DNA from: Ferrovaceae bacterium
GTDB lineage: Bacteria; Pseudomonadota; Gammaproteobacteria; Burkholderiales; Ferrovaceae
Assembly (NCBI GenBank): GCA_027311025.1
Contig: DAICZS010000006.1
Coordinates: 1 to 64,000 of the forward strand
Direction: 5' to 3'
DNA: 64,000 nt
Below, in pieces: positions 21,936 through 31,520 of this stretch (the stretch's first letter is position 1; each line of letters begins with the position of its first letter). The notes below the pieces were generated by a model. It did not search any database, was not told the DNA's origin, and saw nothing but the letters and a program-made list of their open reading frames with translations. Made by a program: the position numbers and the translations under genes.

Positions 21936-23369
21936 CTGCGCCACTTGCCAGCAGTCCGTCAGCAGTTGCCGGGTCTGCGCCGCGGACAGAATGCCTTCGG
22001 CGAGATCCGTAAATTTCGTTTCAAGCTGCTGATCGGTCATGGGCACCTCAAGACTGCCAATGGCATGCGCAATGAACTGATGCAGCTTGCGTCCGTCCTT
22101 GAGTGTGATGGTCATGTACACCTGTTCGGGCAGAATGGTCGGGTCCACGGCCGCGCTCACCCGGTCACGCAGGGCCATGACTTTCGGATCCCTGACGGCC
22201 CGATCGCTGAACTGCTTTTCTCCCGCAGCCCCATCGATGAGGGCCACTGCGACAGCGTGATACACGCTGAATTTACCTTGCAGGCCCTCTTGCGGCGTTT
22301 TCTTGCCGGTCAGTTCAATGACCAGCGGGTTGACGCGCAACTGCACCGAAGCGATGTCCCCAGCCGTGAGGTGGTACTGGTTGCGTAGCCGGATGGCAGC
22401 ATCGATGGCCGGATGGATGACGATGCCGCAGGCAAAGGGCTTATAGGTATTCAGGGCCATTTCGTAACGCTGGCCCAGGCCTTCGGTGATTTCCCTGTAA
22501 TCCTGTTTCGTGCTGATGGTGTTGGCCCAGCCCCGCTTGGCCTCGATCATGCCGTCGGAGCTCGTGAAATTTTTCGAGGCCAGCAGCGTTGCGAAGATGC
22601 CGTTACTGGCGGCACGCCCCGGATTGAAGCTTTTGTTCATGGAGCCAAAGGATTCGCGCAATCCCACCGGTTGCGAGGCGGCAAGGCCCAGGGCCCACAC
22701 CATCTGTTGTTCGTTCAGCCCCAGAATCTTTCCGGTAGCAGCTGCGGCACCAAACACGCCGGCAGTCCCCGTGATGTGCCAGCCCACATCGTAGTGGTTG
22801 GGGTAAACCGCGTTGCCGATGCGGCAGGAGGTTTCAATCCCTAGCACCAGCGCATTGAGAAAATCCTGACCCGAGACGGGGTGGTATTCTGCAAGCGCCA
22901 GGATGGCTGAGACCACGGGACCCGCGGGGTGGATGATGGTTTTGAGATGGGTGTCGTCGTAGTCGAAGATATGGCTGCTCACGCCGTTGATGAACGCGGC
23001 ATTCATGATGTCGAAGCGTTCGCGCCGCCCCAGCAACGTGGCCTGCGGCGGCCCGGAAAAAGGCGCCAGTGCCGACACGGCGCATGCGATGGTCTCATGC
23101 CTTGAGCCACCGACGGCAACACCCACCCAGTTGAGCAGCGTGCGGGTGCCTTCCTTGCGCACGTTCTCGGGCAATTCCTCATAGCGCGCATTGACGATGT
23201 AGCGGGCCAGCGTGTGCGTGACCTCGTGCGCTGCTGCAGGATTGGTAGCCGGGGCTGCAGGGGCAGGTGGCGTATCCCCGGCGGCTTGCGCCAGTCCCAG
23301 GACGGCAGGGGCGGCCACGGCCGTGGCCGCGCTGACTTTGAGGAACTGGCGGCGGGTGGACTCGTTCAT
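21891..23369 (-). CDS. MmgE/PrpD family protein with Tat-type signal peptide
   Basis: MNESTRRQFLKVSAATAVAAPAVLGLAQAAG then MmgE/PrpD body (LNWVGVAVGGSRHET, AAFINGVSSHIFDYDDTH, GIETSCRIGNAV, GWHITGTAGVFGAAAATGKILGL). Confidence 0.88.
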   Translation of the reverse strand: MNESTRRQFLKVSAATAVAAPAVLGLAQAAGDTPPAPAAPATNPAAAHEVTHTLARYIVNARYEELPENVRKEGTRTLLNWVGVAVGGSRHETIACAVSALAPFSGPPQATLLGRRERFDIMNAAFINGVSSHIFDYDDTHLKTIIHPAGPVVSAILALAEYHPVSGQDFLNALVLGIETSCRIGNAVYPNHYDVGWHITGTAGVFGAAAATGKILGLNEQQMVWALGLAASQPVGLRESFGSMNKSFNPGRAASNGIFATLLASKNFTSSDGMIEAKRGWANTISTKQDYREITEGLGQRYEMALNTYKPFACGIVIHPAIDAAIRLRNQYHLTAGDIASVQLRVNPLVIELTGKKTPQEGLQGKFSVYHAVAVALIDGAAGEKQFSDRAVRDPKVMALRDRVSAAVDPTILPEQVYMTITLKDGRKLHQFIAHAIGSLEVPMTDQQLETKFTDLAEGILSAAQTRQLLTDCWQVAQLSDASLIAQAAVPQ

Positions 23370-23406
23370 GCAAGCGTCTCCAATTTCAAAAGCGGGCGTG
23401 TTGATT

Positions 23407-24045
23407 TTAACTGCCGCGAAGCCCGGGCAACAGCACCAGCAGGCCGCTGGTGAAAATTTCCACAGCCACCGCCGCCAGCAACAGCCCCATGAGCCGGGTC
23501 ACGATGTTGACGCCGGTTTCACCCAGCCATTTTCTGGCCGGTACGGCCAGCAGCAACGCCAGCCAGGTGATGAGCGACACCAGCAGGCAGCATGCGATGA
23601 CGGCGCTCAAATGTCCCGGCGAAGAGCGGTCCGTGGCGTAGATGATGGTGGTGGAGATGGCGGCAGGACCGGCAAGGAGCGGGATGGCCAGCGGGACCAC
23701 GGCAATGTTTTCCTTTTGCGCGGCTTCCTGGGTTTCTTCAGGCGTCTGGCTTTCCCGGCTGGGCAGGGCATGCATCATCGAGATGGACATCAGCAGGATG
23801 AGGATGGCGCCTCCCACCTTGAATGACGCTACGGTCACGCCAAACAACGTGAGTACCGGTTCGCCCATGATGGCCGACAGGACGAGGACCACGGCCACTG
23901 AAATGCTGGCGATGCGAGCAATGTTTTTCCGTTCCTTCTCGGTGTTTCGGGCAGTCAGCGTGACGAAGATTGGCACCGCACTGATCGGATTGACGACCAC
24001 GATGAGCGACATGAAAATTTTGGCGTAATCAACCCAATGCAACAT
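23407..24045 (-). CDS. MarC family integral membrane protein
   Basis: 212 aa multi-TM; VVNPISAVPIFVTLTARNTEKERKNIARIAS, PLAIPLLAGPAAISTTIIY. Confidence 0.9.
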   Translation of the reverse strand: MLHWVDYAKIFMSLIVVVNPISAVPIFVTLTARNTEKERKNIARIASISVAVVLVLSAIMGEPVLTLFGVTVASFKVGGAILILLMSISMMHALPSRESQTPEETQEAAQKENIAVVPLAIPLLAGPAAISTTIIYATDRSSPGHLSAVIACCLLVSLITWLALLLAVPARKWLGETGVNIVTRLMGLLLAAVAVEIFTSGLLVLLPGLRGS

Positions 24046-24097
24046 GGGTGGCGGCTCCCGTTTGGCGTTGATGGGGGAAGGTGCCTACTCTACCACT

Positions 24098-24562
24098 TCA
24101 GAGGATGGGGATTGCGGTCTTGTCCACCACACGGCGCAGTACGAAGCTGGAGAGCACCCCGGTGACCCCCTGGATGCGCGTAATCCGGTTGAGCAGCAAA
24201 TCCTGGTAGGCCGCCATGTCACTTGCCACCACCTTGAGCTGGTAGTCTGCATCCTGCCCGGTGATCAGCAGGCATTCCATCACTTCCGGGATGGCACTGA
24301 TGGCCGCTTCAAAGTGACTGAAGCGCTCAGGGGTGTGTTGGTCCATGGAAATATGGATCAGGGCGGTGAGGGACAGTCCCAGCGCCTCACCGTCCACCAT
24401 CGCGCGGTATCCCGTAATCAGGCCGGATTCTTCAAGGGCGCGCACGCGACGCAGACAAGGTGAAGGGGACAGCCCGATGCGGTCCGCAAGTTCCTGGTTG
24501 CTGATGCGCCCCTCTTCTTGAAGCAGTTGCAGGATTTGCCCGTCAAAACGGTCTGTTTTCAT
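24098..24562 (-). CDS. Lrp/AsnC family transcriptional regulator
   Basis: LDGQILQLLQEEGRISNQELADRIGLSPSPCLRRVRALEESGLI HTH + AsnC ligand domain. Confidence 0.95.
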   Translation of the reverse strand: MKTDRFDGQILQLLQEEGRISNQELADRIGLSPSPCLRRVRALEESGLITGYRAMVDGEALGLSLTALIHISMDQHTPERFSHFEAAISAIPEVMECLLITGQDADYQLKVVASDMAAYQDLLLNRITRIQGVTGVLSSFVLRRVVDKTAIPIL

Positions 24563-24586
24563 GATATTGCCCTATGTATTTATTAA

Positions 24587-24634
24587 TTGGCATAAAAAAT
24601 GAGTAACTTAATGATATTAGCAATAATATGCCAA
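24587..24634. promoter_or_regulatory. inverted repeat in the Lrp/leuA divergent promoter (candidate Lrp-type operator)
   Basis: TTGGCATA (24587-24594) - N32 - TATGCCAA (24627-24634), perfect 8-bp arms in an AT-rich intergenic region. Confidence 0.45.
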
Positions 24635-24732
24635 AATCTACGGGAGATGTGTATATATTCGCAAGCGGCTGCTGGCCTGGGTTGCGTATGATTGAGGTAT
24701 TGCAGTCATCCCGGGAATCCAGGAGCACCACC

Positions 24733-26406
24733 ATGTTGAAAACACCTTCCAGCAAGTATTCCCCATTTCAGGCGGTTGCCCTGGCAGACCGACAATGGCC
24801 CAACCAGACCCTCACGGCTCCCCCCATCTGGATGAGCACCGATTTGCGCGATGGCAACCAGGCTCTTTTCGAGCCCATGAATGCCGAACGCAAAATGCGC
24901 ATGTTCCGCACGCTGTGCGATATTGGTTTCAAGGAAATTGAAGTCGCCTTTCCTTCGGCATCGCAAACCGACTTTGATTTCGTGCGCCAGCTCATCGAAG
25001 GCAATCACGTGCCGCCGGATGTCACCATCGAGGTGCTCACCCAGGCGCGCGAGCATCTCATCCGGCGCACCATGGCCTCGCTCAAGGGGGCCCGCCGGGC
25101 CATCGTCCATGTGTACAACGCCACGTCAAAACCCTTTCGCGACATCGTGTTTGGCATGAGTCGCACAGAAATCATTGACATGGCGGTCTCGTCCGTACGC
25201 CTCATCAGGCAGCTGGCCCAGGAGCATCCTGAAACCGAATGGGTTCTGGAATACAGCCCCGAGACCTTTTCTTCCACCGAGCTGGATTTTGCCCTGGAGA
25301 TCTGCGATGCCGTCACGGCTGCCTGGGGGGCCACACCGGTCGACAAGGTCATTCTGAATTTGCCGGCGACAGTGGAATCGGCCACGCCCAACGTCTATGC
25401 AGACCAGATCGAGTGGATGCACCGCCACCTGGCGCGGCGCGACAGCGTCATCCTCAGCGTGCATCCGCACAATGATCGCGGCACGGCCGTGGCCGCTGCC
25501 GAACTTGCGCTGATGGCCGGGGCGGATCGCGTCGAGGGTTGTCTGTTTGGCAACGGAGAGCGGACGGGTAATGTGGACATTGTCACCCTTGCCTTGAATC
25601 TGTACACGCAAGGCGTGGCGCCCGGGCTTGATTTTTCGGACATCAATGCGGTTGCGCGTACGGTGGAGCACTGTAACCAGTTGCCCATCCATCCGCGGCA
25701 CCCTTATGTGGGCGATCTGGTGTTTACGGCATTTTCGGGCTCGCACCAGGATGCCATCAAAAAGGGATTTGCAGTGCAGAAACCCGATGCTCCCTGGAAT
25801 GTGCCTTATTTGCCCATCGATCCGGCGGATGTGGGGCGCAGTTACGATTCGGTGATTCGGGTCAACAGCCAGTCCGGAAAAGGCGGCATTGCTTACCTGC
25901 TGGAGATGGAATATGGCGTGGTATTGCCGCGCCGGCTGCAGGTGGAGTTTTCCGGTGAGGTACAACGCCATACGGATACCCATGGGGGAGAAATGACTGC
26001 GGCTGAGATATGGCAACTGTTTTCACAGAAATATCTCGTGGCGCAAACGCCGTTGCGCTATGTGGAACATCACCTCTTCGAAAATGACCGCGGTCAGGGC
26101 ATTCGCCTGCACGTGGAATCGGGGGGCGTGAAGCATCTGCTCGCCGGCGAAGGCAATGGTCCGATTGATGCCGCCGTGCACGCGTTGCGGGCACTGGATA
26201 TGGAGTTGCAGGTACGCAGCTATGAAGAGCGCTCCATGGGACAAAGCGGAAAGGGGGGGGATGCCCAGGCTTGCGCCTTCATGGAAGTAACGCGCCCGGG
26301 CAGCACCATTGAATGTTTTGGCGTGGGTCTGGACACCAATATCGTCACGGCTTCCATCAAGGCGCTGGTGAGCGGTGTCAACCGTCTGGAGGGTGGGCGC
26401 CCATGA
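24733..26406 (+). CDS. leuA: 2-isopropylmalate synthase (long, type 2 LeuA)
   Basis: ORF track starts at 24628; ATG 24733 [73 protein letters not shown]. Confidence 0.95.
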   Translation: MLKTPSSKYSPFQAVALADRQWPNQTLTAPPIWMSTDLRDGNQALFEPMNAERKMRMFRTLCDIGFKEIEVAFPSASQTDFDFVRQLIEGNHVPPDVTIEVLTQAREHLIRRTMASLKGARRAIVHVYNATSKPFRDIVFGMSRTEIIDMAVSSVRLIRQLAQEHPETEWVLEYSPETFSSTELDFALEICDAVTAAWGATPVDKVILNLPATVESATPNVYADQIEWMHRHLARRDSVILSVHPHNDRGTAVAAAELALMAGADRVEGCLFGNGERTGNVDIVTLALNLYTQGVAPGLDFSDINAVARTVEHCNQLPIHPRHPYVGDLVFTAFSGSHQDAIKKGFAVQKPDAPWNVPYLPIDPADVGRSYDSVIRVNSQSGKGGIAYLLEMEYGVVLPRRLQVEFSGEVQRHTDTHGGEMTAAEIWQLFSQKYLVAQTPLRYVEHHLFENDRGQGIRLHVESGGVKHLLAGEGNGPIDAAVHALRALDMELQVRSYEERSMGQSGKGGDAQACAFMEVTRPGSTIECFGVGLDTNIVTASIKALVSGVNRLEGGRP

Positions 26407-26939
26407 GTAGGCGTTTTGAAGCGCTTATGGCAGGGCACAAGGCGTTTATTGCACGGCAGAAAATATTTTTTGTGGGGACTGCCACCGCAGACAGCCGTGT
26501 GAATATTTCACCCAAAGGAATGGATTCGCTCCGGGTTCTTGGCGATAACCGCGTGCTCTGGCTCAACATGACGGGGAGTGGCAACGAAACCGCAGCCCAT
26601 GTGCAACAACAGCCGCGCATGACGGTCATGTTTTGTGCGTTCGATGATCCCCCCATGATTCTCAGGCTATACGGTGCTGCCCGGGTCATCCACAAGGGCG
26701 ATGTCGAGTGGCAGGACTGGTTTCCCCTGTTCAAGCCTTTGCCAGGTGCGCGCCAGATTTTCGACATGTCCATTGATCTGGTGCAAACCTCGTGCGGATT
26801 GGGGGTACCGCGTTACTCCCACGAAGAGGACCGTCAACAGCTCAATGATTGGGCCGCCCAGCGAGGCGATGACGGGTTGCGTCAATACTGGAAGGAGAAA
26901 AACCGCTTCAGCATTGACCACATTCCCACAAACATTTAA
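26403..26939 (+). CDS. pyridoxamine 5'-phosphate oxidase-fold family protein
   Basis: [46 protein letters not shown]; overlaps leuA stop by 4 nt (ATGA). Confidence 0.85.
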   Translation: MSRRFEALMAGHKAFIARQKIFFVGTATADSRVNISPKGMDSLRVLGDNRVLWLNMTGSGNETAAHVQQQPRMTVMFCAFDDPPMILRLYGAARVIHKGDVEWQDWFPLFKPLPGARQIFDMSIDLVQTSCGLGVPRYSHEEDRQQLNDWAAQRGDDGLRQYWKEKNRFSIDHIPTNI

Positions 26940-26982
26940 CGAGGTGTAGACTGATCAGGTGGTTGCGTTCAAGGGGAAGATC

Positions 26983-27312
26983 ATGCTGCCTGGATCAAAA
27001 CGCGTTGCATTGGGGATCTTGTTTGCTGCCCTGGCCGAGGCGCATGCCGCACCCATTCAGAGTGCCTCGCGTGGCGAGATGTTGTATTCCACTCATTGCA
27101 TTGCGTGCCACAACGCCCAGGTCCATTGGCGCGACAAAAAGCTTGCCAGAGACTGGACCACCCTTCAGGCAGAAGTGCGGCACTGGCAGAAATTCACCAA
27201 TCTGGGGTGGAGCGACGAGGATGTCGCCCTGGTGGCCCGCTATCTCAATACACTCTATTACCGGTATCCCGAAGCAGAAAAGCCGGGAGAACAGGCGGGC
27301 AGCGCTTACTAG
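26983..27312 (+). CDS. monoheme c-type cytochrome
   Basis: signal-like N-terminus and one CxxCH (YSTHCIACHNAQVHWRD). Confidence 0.8.
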   Translation: MLPGSKRVALGILFAALAEAHAAPIQSASRGEMLYSTHCIACHNAQVHWRDKKLARDWTTLQAEVRHWQKFTNLGWSDEDVALVARYLNTLYYRYPEAEKPGEQAGSAY

Positions 27313-27326
27313 CGCACCATCATAAA

Positions 27327-27360
27327 AATGGCGCCACGCTTCTGGTGGCGCCATTCATTT
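27327..27360. terminator. bidirectional hairpin between convergent cytochrome gene and NapC/CymA gene
   Basis: aatggcgccac-gcttct-ggtggcgccatt flanked by A-run and T-rich sequence. Confidence 0.8.
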
Positions 27361-27373
27361 CAAGACACTGAAC

Positions 27374-27970
27374 TTAATCTTCTGGCTCTTCGTATTCCTT
27401 GGGGAGGTGGTGTGCAATCCCCTTATGGCAGTCGATGCAGGTCTTGCCTTCTTCCTTGGCTTTCATATGCTTCTTGTAAGGGGTCTGTTTTTGCAGCTCG
27501 CTGCTCATGGCATCGAAGTTGTGACAGTTGCGGCATTCCCTGGACCCTGATGCCTTCATCCGTTCCCACTCGTCCGTGGCCAGTCGCATGCGATTGGCCT
27601 CGAACTTCTCACGGGTGTCGATGACACCCGTGAGCTTGCCCCAGATTTCAAAAGAAGCCTTGGCTTTTCGAATCAACTTATGCGTCCAGTCCTTGGGTAC
27701 GTGGCAGTCCGAACAAATGGCCCGCACGCCGGTACGATTGCTGTAGTGAATCGTTTCCTTGTATTCCTGATAGACGTTGTCGCGCATTTCATGACAACTG
27801 ATGCAGAACGACAGGGTATTGGTGGCTTCCATTCCCGTATTGAAGCCCCCCCAGAAAATGATGCCCCCAAAGACGCCTGCGATCAGCAACGTCAATACGG
27901 AATACTTTGCACTGGGTTTTCGTAGGGTACTCCAGCAGCGTTTGAGGGCATTGGGTTTTTCGTCTTGCAT
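27374..27970 (-). CDS. cymA: NapC/NirT/CymA family tetraheme cytochrome c (inner-membrane quinol/quinone oxidoreductase)
   Basis: N-terminal TM anchor and four CxxCH motifs (CISCH, CSDCH, CRNCH, CIDCH); last gene of the mto-like cluster; start set to ATG at 27970. Confidence 0.9.
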   Translation of the reverse strand: MQDEKPNALKRCWSTLRKPSAKYSVLTLLIAGVFGGIIFWGGFNTGMEATNTLSFCISCHEMRDNVYQEYKETIHYSNRTGVRAICSDCHVPKDWTHKLIRKAKASFEIWGKLTGVIDTREKFEANRMRLATDEWERMKASGSRECRNCHNFDAMSSELQKQTPYKKHMKAKEEGKTCIDCHKGIAHHLPKEYEEPED

Positions 27971-28004
27971 GCGGCATTCTCCATTCAGGAAGCGTGCGGT
28001 CGGG

Positions 28005-30413
28005 CTATCTGAAGCTGTAGTTATAGACAGCAAACACCGTGCTGGCACTGTAGCTGGGGGGTTGCTGGTTGGTCGGCATCATGGACAGCGGCGTATACCC
28101 CATCTGGTAGGCGTTGTAGTAATAGTCGTTGGAGTCCAGGCGCTGGTAGATGAACCCCATCACGATCTTGCTGACCTTGTCGAGTGCGTAATCGCCTGTC
28201 AGCTTGAGCTGCAGCAGCCTGCTGGAGATGTCTGGAAGTGTGCCGCAGGCATAGCCGCTGTTGCTGGGTGTGGTGCACGAGGCGCTGGTGTAGTTCAACG
28301 CGGTGGAATAAGTGGATTGACCGAGGGAGTAGGTGAGGTCGCCAGCAAGGTTGAGTTTGCCGCCCATCAAGCCACCCTGCTTGATGTTCAAGCCCGCGGT
28401 ATAGTCGTCGTTGTTCAGGTTGTTGGACCAGGTTTGGGTTAGCGGGGCAAAATAGGTTGAAGTTGAATGGTTCCACGCAGCGTTGAGCAGATCCCGTTGT
28501 CGCTTCTGGACGCTCAGGTAAGCCGACACCGAGCTTTTTTCCGCCATGCTGTAAGTGCCATCCAAATTGGCGCTCCAGGTGGTGCCATTTTGTACACCCA
28601 GGGTAGAGTCATCATAGTTGTCGTAGGTGTAGCGACCGCTGAAACTGACGTTCAACTTTTCGGTGGCTTGCCAGTTAAGCCCTGCCTTGACCATCTGTTC
28701 GGTACGGGCAGCATCAAAGTAGGCGATATAGCCGGGCAGCTCATACCCCTCGTTCTTTGCCTGCATCGGGTTGTAGAACGAGCTGTTGACGGTGGCCGTG
28801 CGGTTGGCATAGGCGTAACCCAGATTCATGCTGAGGTTGTCCGTGGCCTTGAACTTGTAATTGCCAAGCAGCTTGTTTTCCTGGGTTTCGGGCACCTGCG
28901 CGCAGGAGGCCGAGGTGTAGTAGGCTGAAGCTGCGGCAGATGGACCTCCCGGACCGGGACCTTGCGCGTTGTTGGATAGCGCGCTGTCGCACCAGCGGCG
29001 CACGCGTTCAAATTCGTAGCCCAGGTTGAGGTTTTGCCGCCGGTCAATCCGGTAATCACCCGCCACGTCGAACTGCAACTTGCTGTTGCTCATGGGGGTG
29101 CTCACGGCTGTTTCAGCGCCGCCCCCAAGATCATTGAACTTGTAGATGTTGGCCGCGGTCTGGTTGTCGCGCTCGTTGAACTTGAGCCCCACATTCAGCG
29201 TCAGATCCCTGGTGGTCTGATTGGTAAGTTTGAGATCGCCATGCGTGATGATGACCAGCCCATTGAGCGACGACTGGGGCAATCCGCCTGCCTGCATCTG
29301 GTCGGTATTGACGTAACTGTCGTTTTGCGTGTTTCGGCCATAGGAAAACCCCCCCACCAGTTTGGTGGTGGACGAAAAGTTGTATCCGCCTGTCAGGTTC
29401 AACTGGTGAAACTGGTTGTCCGGTGGGGTGCTGAGCATGTCCACGGGAAACGCCACCCCGGGCATGCTGCCCGTGGCTGGCGCGATTGCTGGAGCAGTGG
29501 CATTGCCGACGTAAGGGTTCGAGAATGCGATGCCGTTGTTGGCGTTCTGGAAAATCGAGCCGTTGTAGCTTCCTGTGAAGTGGCCCTTCTCACCCACCCA
29601 GTTCAGCGCCATGTTGACGGTGTCCGTGGTGTAGTTCGTGGGATTCATCAACATCAGGATGTTTTCGCCACGGACGTTGTAGCCCGCCATTTTGATGTTG
29701 ACGTCGCTGCCAGCAGAGATCAGCTTGGCGCCATCCTGGGCAAGATGGTTGAAATCGAAGCGGAAACTCCATTCGCGGTCAAGGTTGCGCGTGGCGGTAA
29801 TGCCCGTGTTCTTGCGTCCTGCAGAGACATCGGTGGTGTTGAAATAGGATTGCTGATTGGGCGTCAAGGCCTGGGTGCCGTAGGGGGGAATCACGCCGCC
29901 CACCGCAGCAGGTTTGGTTTGGGTATTGATCACGCCAAAGGACCGTGGCAGGACAAAGGCGTTACCGCCCATGGAACCCTGAAATGGGGTTTGGTAACTG
30001 TCCGTGATGTAATGCCGCAGCTCGTCGTAATTGACGCCAATGCTCCACTTTCCCTGCTCGCTGGCCGTAGCGCCCAGTGCGCGCGAGGTGAGGCCGAGGT
30101 CGGTGCCTTCAATGCCCCAACGCATCAATCCGCTATCCATGCCGTAGGAGTCGCCTCCCCGGACACTGAAATTGCCAAGGATGTCGGCGCCCGAGGGATG
30201 CAGCCCCAGGCCGCTATATTCGCCATACTTGTAGGAGCCGCGCGCCGTATTGGCAGCCCCGAGTTCCACGAAATTGATGGGTTTGGTCAGGGCATCCACA
30301 TCTTCCTGGCCTTCTGCAAAGGCCAACACCGGCATCACCGTCATTGCCGCCAGGGCGCCTTGTACTGCAAGGGCTATCAAGCTGACGGCAAGATTCCTTT
30401 TGGTTGCTTTCAT
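28005..30413 (-). CDS. mtoB: MtrB/PioB family decaheme-associated outer membrane beta-barrel (MtoB-like)
   Basis: 802 aa, signal peptide, alternating beta-barrel pattern, N-terminal INFVELGAANTARGSYKYGEYSGL typical of MtrB/PioB, directly downstream of decaheme cytochrome. Confidence 0.92.
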   Translation of the reverse strand: MKATKRNLAVSLIALAVQGALAAMTVMPVLAFAEGQEDVDALTKPINFVELGAANTARGSYKYGEYSGLGLHPSGADILGNFSVRGGDSYGMDSGLMRWGIEGTDLGLTSRALGATASEQGKWSIGVNYDELRHYITDSYQTPFQGSMGGNAFVLPRSFGVINTQTKPAAVGGVIPPYGTQALTPNQQSYFNTTDVSAGRKNTGITATRNLDREWSFRFDFNHLAQDGAKLISAGSDVNIKMAGYNVRGENILMLMNPTNYTTDTVNMALNWVGEKGHFTGSYNGSIFQNANNGIAFSNPYVGNATAPAIAPATGSMPGVAFPVDMLSTPPDNQFHQLNLTGGYNFSSTTKLVGGFSYGRNTQNDSYVNTDQMQAGGLPQSSLNGLVIITHGDLKLTNQTTRDLTLNVGLKFNERDNQTAANIYKFNDLGGGAETAVSTPMSNSKLQFDVAGDYRIDRRQNLNLGYEFERVRRWCDSALSNNAQGPGPGGPSAAASAYYTSASCAQVPETQENKLLGNYKFKATDNLSMNLGYAYANRTATVNSSFYNPMQAKNEGYELPGYIAYFDAARTEQMVKAGLNWQATEKLNVSFSGRYTYDNYDDSTLGVQNGTTWSANLDGTYSMAEKSSVSAYLSVQKRQRDLLNAAWNHSTSTYFAPLTQTWSNNLNNDDYTAGLNIKQGGLMGGKLNLAGDLTYSLGQSTYSTALNYTSASCTTPSNSGYACGTLPDISSRLLQLKLTGDYALDKVSKIVMGFIYQRLDSNDYYYNAYQMGYTPLSMMPTNQQPPSYSASTVFAVYNYSFR

Positions 30414-30433
30414 GGTCGTAATCTCCCTGGACT

Positions 30434-31441
30434 CTATCTATGCAAAAAGGCGCCAGCCGGGCTGTTTGAGCCGTGAACCATGACGTGGCAGTTCATGCAG
30501 GCACGGCCAACGGCATTGGAGTTCGGGGCTTTGGGATTGGTCCCGTTGGCGACGAAGCCACCACCTGACTGGATGCCAGAGGCAGCGGTGCCATAGGGCG
30601 CCTGGCTGTTATGCGGGCCGTCATGACATTCGTCACACAGGAACGGCGCCCGTGATTTAAGCAGCGGCGAGATGTTGGAACCATGCGGGGTGTGGCAATT
30701 GGTGCAGTCTTCGGTGACAGGCTGGTGCTCCCAGAGGAAGGGGCCGCGCTTTTCGGCATGGCAGGTAAAGCAGGTTTCAGTCACCGTGTTCTTCTTGAGC
30801 ATCCGTGGCCCGGCCGAACCGTGGGGATTGTGGCAATCCGAGCACACCACCTTGCCGATATCGATAGGGTGGCTGGAAATCTTGTGGCTGTCTGCGCGCT
30901 GCTCCTTGTGGCAGGTAAAGCACACCGCGGTCTGGGTTTTTTTGTTCAGCACCTGGTCTGCAGGCTGGTGCGTTTTGTGGCAATCGTTGCAGGCCAGCTG
31001 GTTTCTTTGATGCAGGCCCCCGTCCCAGTTGGTCCTTTCCGTGCCCTTGTGACAGGTCAGGCATTGTCCTGAGCGTTGCTTGTCATCAGAAACGCCGTAG
31101 GCCCCTTTCTTGAAAACGATGTCAGGAGCCGCGCGCCCCTTGACATTGGGGTCGCCCTTGAGGTGTTTTTCGCTTTCACCATGACAGGACTGGCAGGTGG
31201 GCGCTCGCGGGTCGCCCTTGACGCCATGCTTGGTCTGATAGATCGACAAAATGGGTGTTTGCTCGCTTTCGTCATGACAGCGTGTGCAGATTGCATCCTG
31301 AATCAGCGCATTCCTGGCAATGCCGGATTGGGCCTGGTCCAGCTTGGGTTTGGTGGGAGCATCGGCAGCCTGGGCAGCAGTCAGCCAACATGCCCCGGCC
31401 AGCATCACGATGAAAGCCATTAATCGCTGCACGAGTTTCAT
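30434..31441 (-). CDS. mtoA: decaheme c-type cytochrome, MtrA/DmsE/MtoA family
   Basis: 335 aa with signal peptide and exactly ten CxxCH motifs (CTRCH, CQSCH, CLTCH, CNDCH, CFTCH, CSDCH, CFTCH, CTNCH, CDECH, CMNCH). Confidence 0.94.
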   Translation of the reverse strand: MKLVQRLMAFIVMLAGACWLTAAQAADAPTKPKLDQAQSGIARNALIQDAICTRCHDESEQTPILSIYQTKHGVKGDPRAPTCQSCHGESEKHLKGDPNVKGRAAPDIVFKKGAYGVSDDKQRSGQCLTCHKGTERTNWDGGLHQRNQLACNDCHKTHQPADQVLNKKTQTAVCFTCHKEQRADSHKISSHPIDIGKVVCSDCHNPHGSAGPRMLKKNTVTETCFTCHAEKRGPFLWEHQPVTEDCTNCHTPHGSNISPLLKSRAPFLCDECHDGPHNSQAPYGTAASGIQSGGGFVANGTNPKAPNSNAVGRACMNCHVMVHGSNSPAGAFLHR

Positions 31442-31520
31442 TTTGATGATCCTCTATAGGTTGTCATGGTTATTGGTCATGGGGATCCAGGAACTTTCCG
31501 GCGCGATGGGGTTTCGCGTA

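Noticed and set aside
29034-30476. 480-aa plus-strand ORF opposite the MtrB/PioB-like gene
   Set aside because: The opposite strand gives a signal peptide, beta-barrel pattern and operon context; this one has no motif.
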